Below the pieces are notes generated by a model that was not told where the DNA came from, made no database searches, and saw only the letters and a program-made list of their open reading frames with translations. A DNA stretch of 64,000 nt from contig NZ_LMNI01000011.1 in assembly GCF_001422925.1 (NCBI RefSeq), positions 816,515 to 880,514 of the forward strand, given 5' to 3'. This document shows positions 63,622 through 64,000 of the stretch, one piece after another. How positions within the stretch are numbered: position 1 is the stretch's first letter; each line of letters begins with the position of its first letter. The stretch comes from Microbacterium sp. Leaf288 (GTDB lineage Bacteria > Actinomycetota > Actinomycetes > Actinomycetales > Microbacteriaceae). A program made the position numbers and the translations under genes.

Positions 63622-64000
63622 GTGACCACGACGCTGATCACGAACATCGGCGAGCTGACCACCAACGTCGCCGCCGACGGCGATGCGCTCGGCACGCTCC
63701 ACGACGCCGCCGTGGTGCTCGTGGGTGACCGCATCGCCTGGATCGGCCCCGCGTCCGCCGCCCCCGCCGCCCCCGCCGCTCTAGCCGCCCCCGCCGCTCT
63801 CGACCGTGAGACGACAGTCGGAGGACGAGACCGTGGGGTTCACCCTGGGTCTCGTCCCGACCCTGTCGCTTCACCGGGCGAGGAGCGGGTTCACATCGTC
63901 GACGCCGGGGGCCGCGCGGTCATCCCCGGATTCGTCGACAGCCACACGCACCTGGTGTTCGGGGGCGACCGCGCCGACGAGTTCGAGGCGCGCATGACCG
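63622..64000 (+). CDS. hutI: Imidazolonepropionase, start of gene
   Basis: The frame opens at a GTG at 63622, 12 nt after hutU, and continues past the window end. [13 protein letters not shown] and [23 protein letters not shown] with the metal-binding HTH of the amidohydrolase fold identify HutI. Between them lies an Ala/Pro-rich repeat (five-residue units of PAALA type) and an in-frame insertion of about 30 residues encoded by an inverted repeat (63824-63856). The rest of the gene is outside the window. Confidence 0.9.
   Translation, partial: MTTTLITNIGELTTNVAADGDALGTLHDAAVVLVGDRIAWIGPASAAPAAPAALAAPAALDRETTVGGRDRGVHPGSRPDPVASPGEERVHIVDAGGRAVIPGFVDSHTHLVFGGDRADEFEARMT
63824..63856. repeat. 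Inverted repeat inside hutI
   Basis: GACGAGACC (63824-63832) and GGTCTCGTC (63848-63856), perfect 9-bp arms with a 15-nt loop, in frame in the N-terminal part of hutI. Confidence 0.75.

Overview
The window looks like a chromosome segment of a high-GC actinobacterium, most likely Microbacteriaceae (Microbacterium-like). This rests on the uniform GC-rich third codon positions, an Lsr2 nucleoid protein, a coproporphyrin-type heme gene set with hemQ, many GTG starts with 4-nt gene overlaps, and general protein resemblance. No species call is possible from the sequence alone.

Bases 1 to about 21,720 read as a genomic island. It ends at a tyrosine integrase (20369-21499) that sits next to the 3' end of a tRNA-Arg(CCT) on the minus strand (21719-21790). 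Its left end lies outside the window. By eye it is less GC-rich than the rest. In order it holds: (a) a four-gene overlapping defence-type operon, with a GHKL-ATPase/DEAH-helicase fusion (5' end cut by the window), a NERD-nuclease/SF1 helicase, a DrmA-like helicase and a DrmB-like DUF1998 protein; (b) a Vsr-type nuclease, a NaeI-like restriction endonuclease and a convergent C5-cytosine methyltransferase; (c) an IS5-family element with 16-bp terminal repeats and CTAG flanks that encloses a thioredoxin-fold passenger gene; (d) an unrecognised membrane-protein/helical-protein pair; (e) a GIY-YIG/DUF2075 helicase overlapping a MazG-like pyrophosphohydrolase; (f) the integrase. The drmA/drmB core without drmC, joined to a GHKL-helicase and a NERD helicase, is the best candidate for an undescribed or poorly described defence system.

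Bases 21.9-64 kb are core chromosome. First comes a three-gene operon (N-formylglutamate amidohydrolase-like, QEGLA/DUF1704 metallopeptidase-like, glutathione-synthetase-like ATP-grasp). Next is a five-gene minus-strand operon for an unknown surface polymer (NAGPA-type glycosidase, GT2-GtrA, DUF4956, VTC-domain protein, carbohydrate-binding lipoprotein). Then come pntAB, lsr2, a LuxR-type regulator, an alkyltransferase homologue lacking its catalytic Cys, a very long SF1-helicase-like protein with a broken Walker A, mscL, an FmdB zinc ribbon, 5-formyl-THF cyclo-ligase, galU and tRNA-Ala(CGC).

The heme locus runs hemE-hemG-[palindrome array]-hemQ-hemC-hemB-hemL on the minus strand and hemA divergently on the plus strand, covering the route from glutamyl-tRNA to coproheme decarboxylation apart from hemD and the ferrochelatase. 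The remainder holds a ZIP transporter, an acyl-CoA ligase, a Leu/Glu/Phe/Val-type dehydrogenase, a methyltransferase, a YbaK-type deacylase and a histidine-utilisation operon (IclR regulator; hutH, hutU, start of hutI). Several small inverted-repeat or REP-like elements sit between genes, and some sit in frame inside hemL, hutU and hutI.
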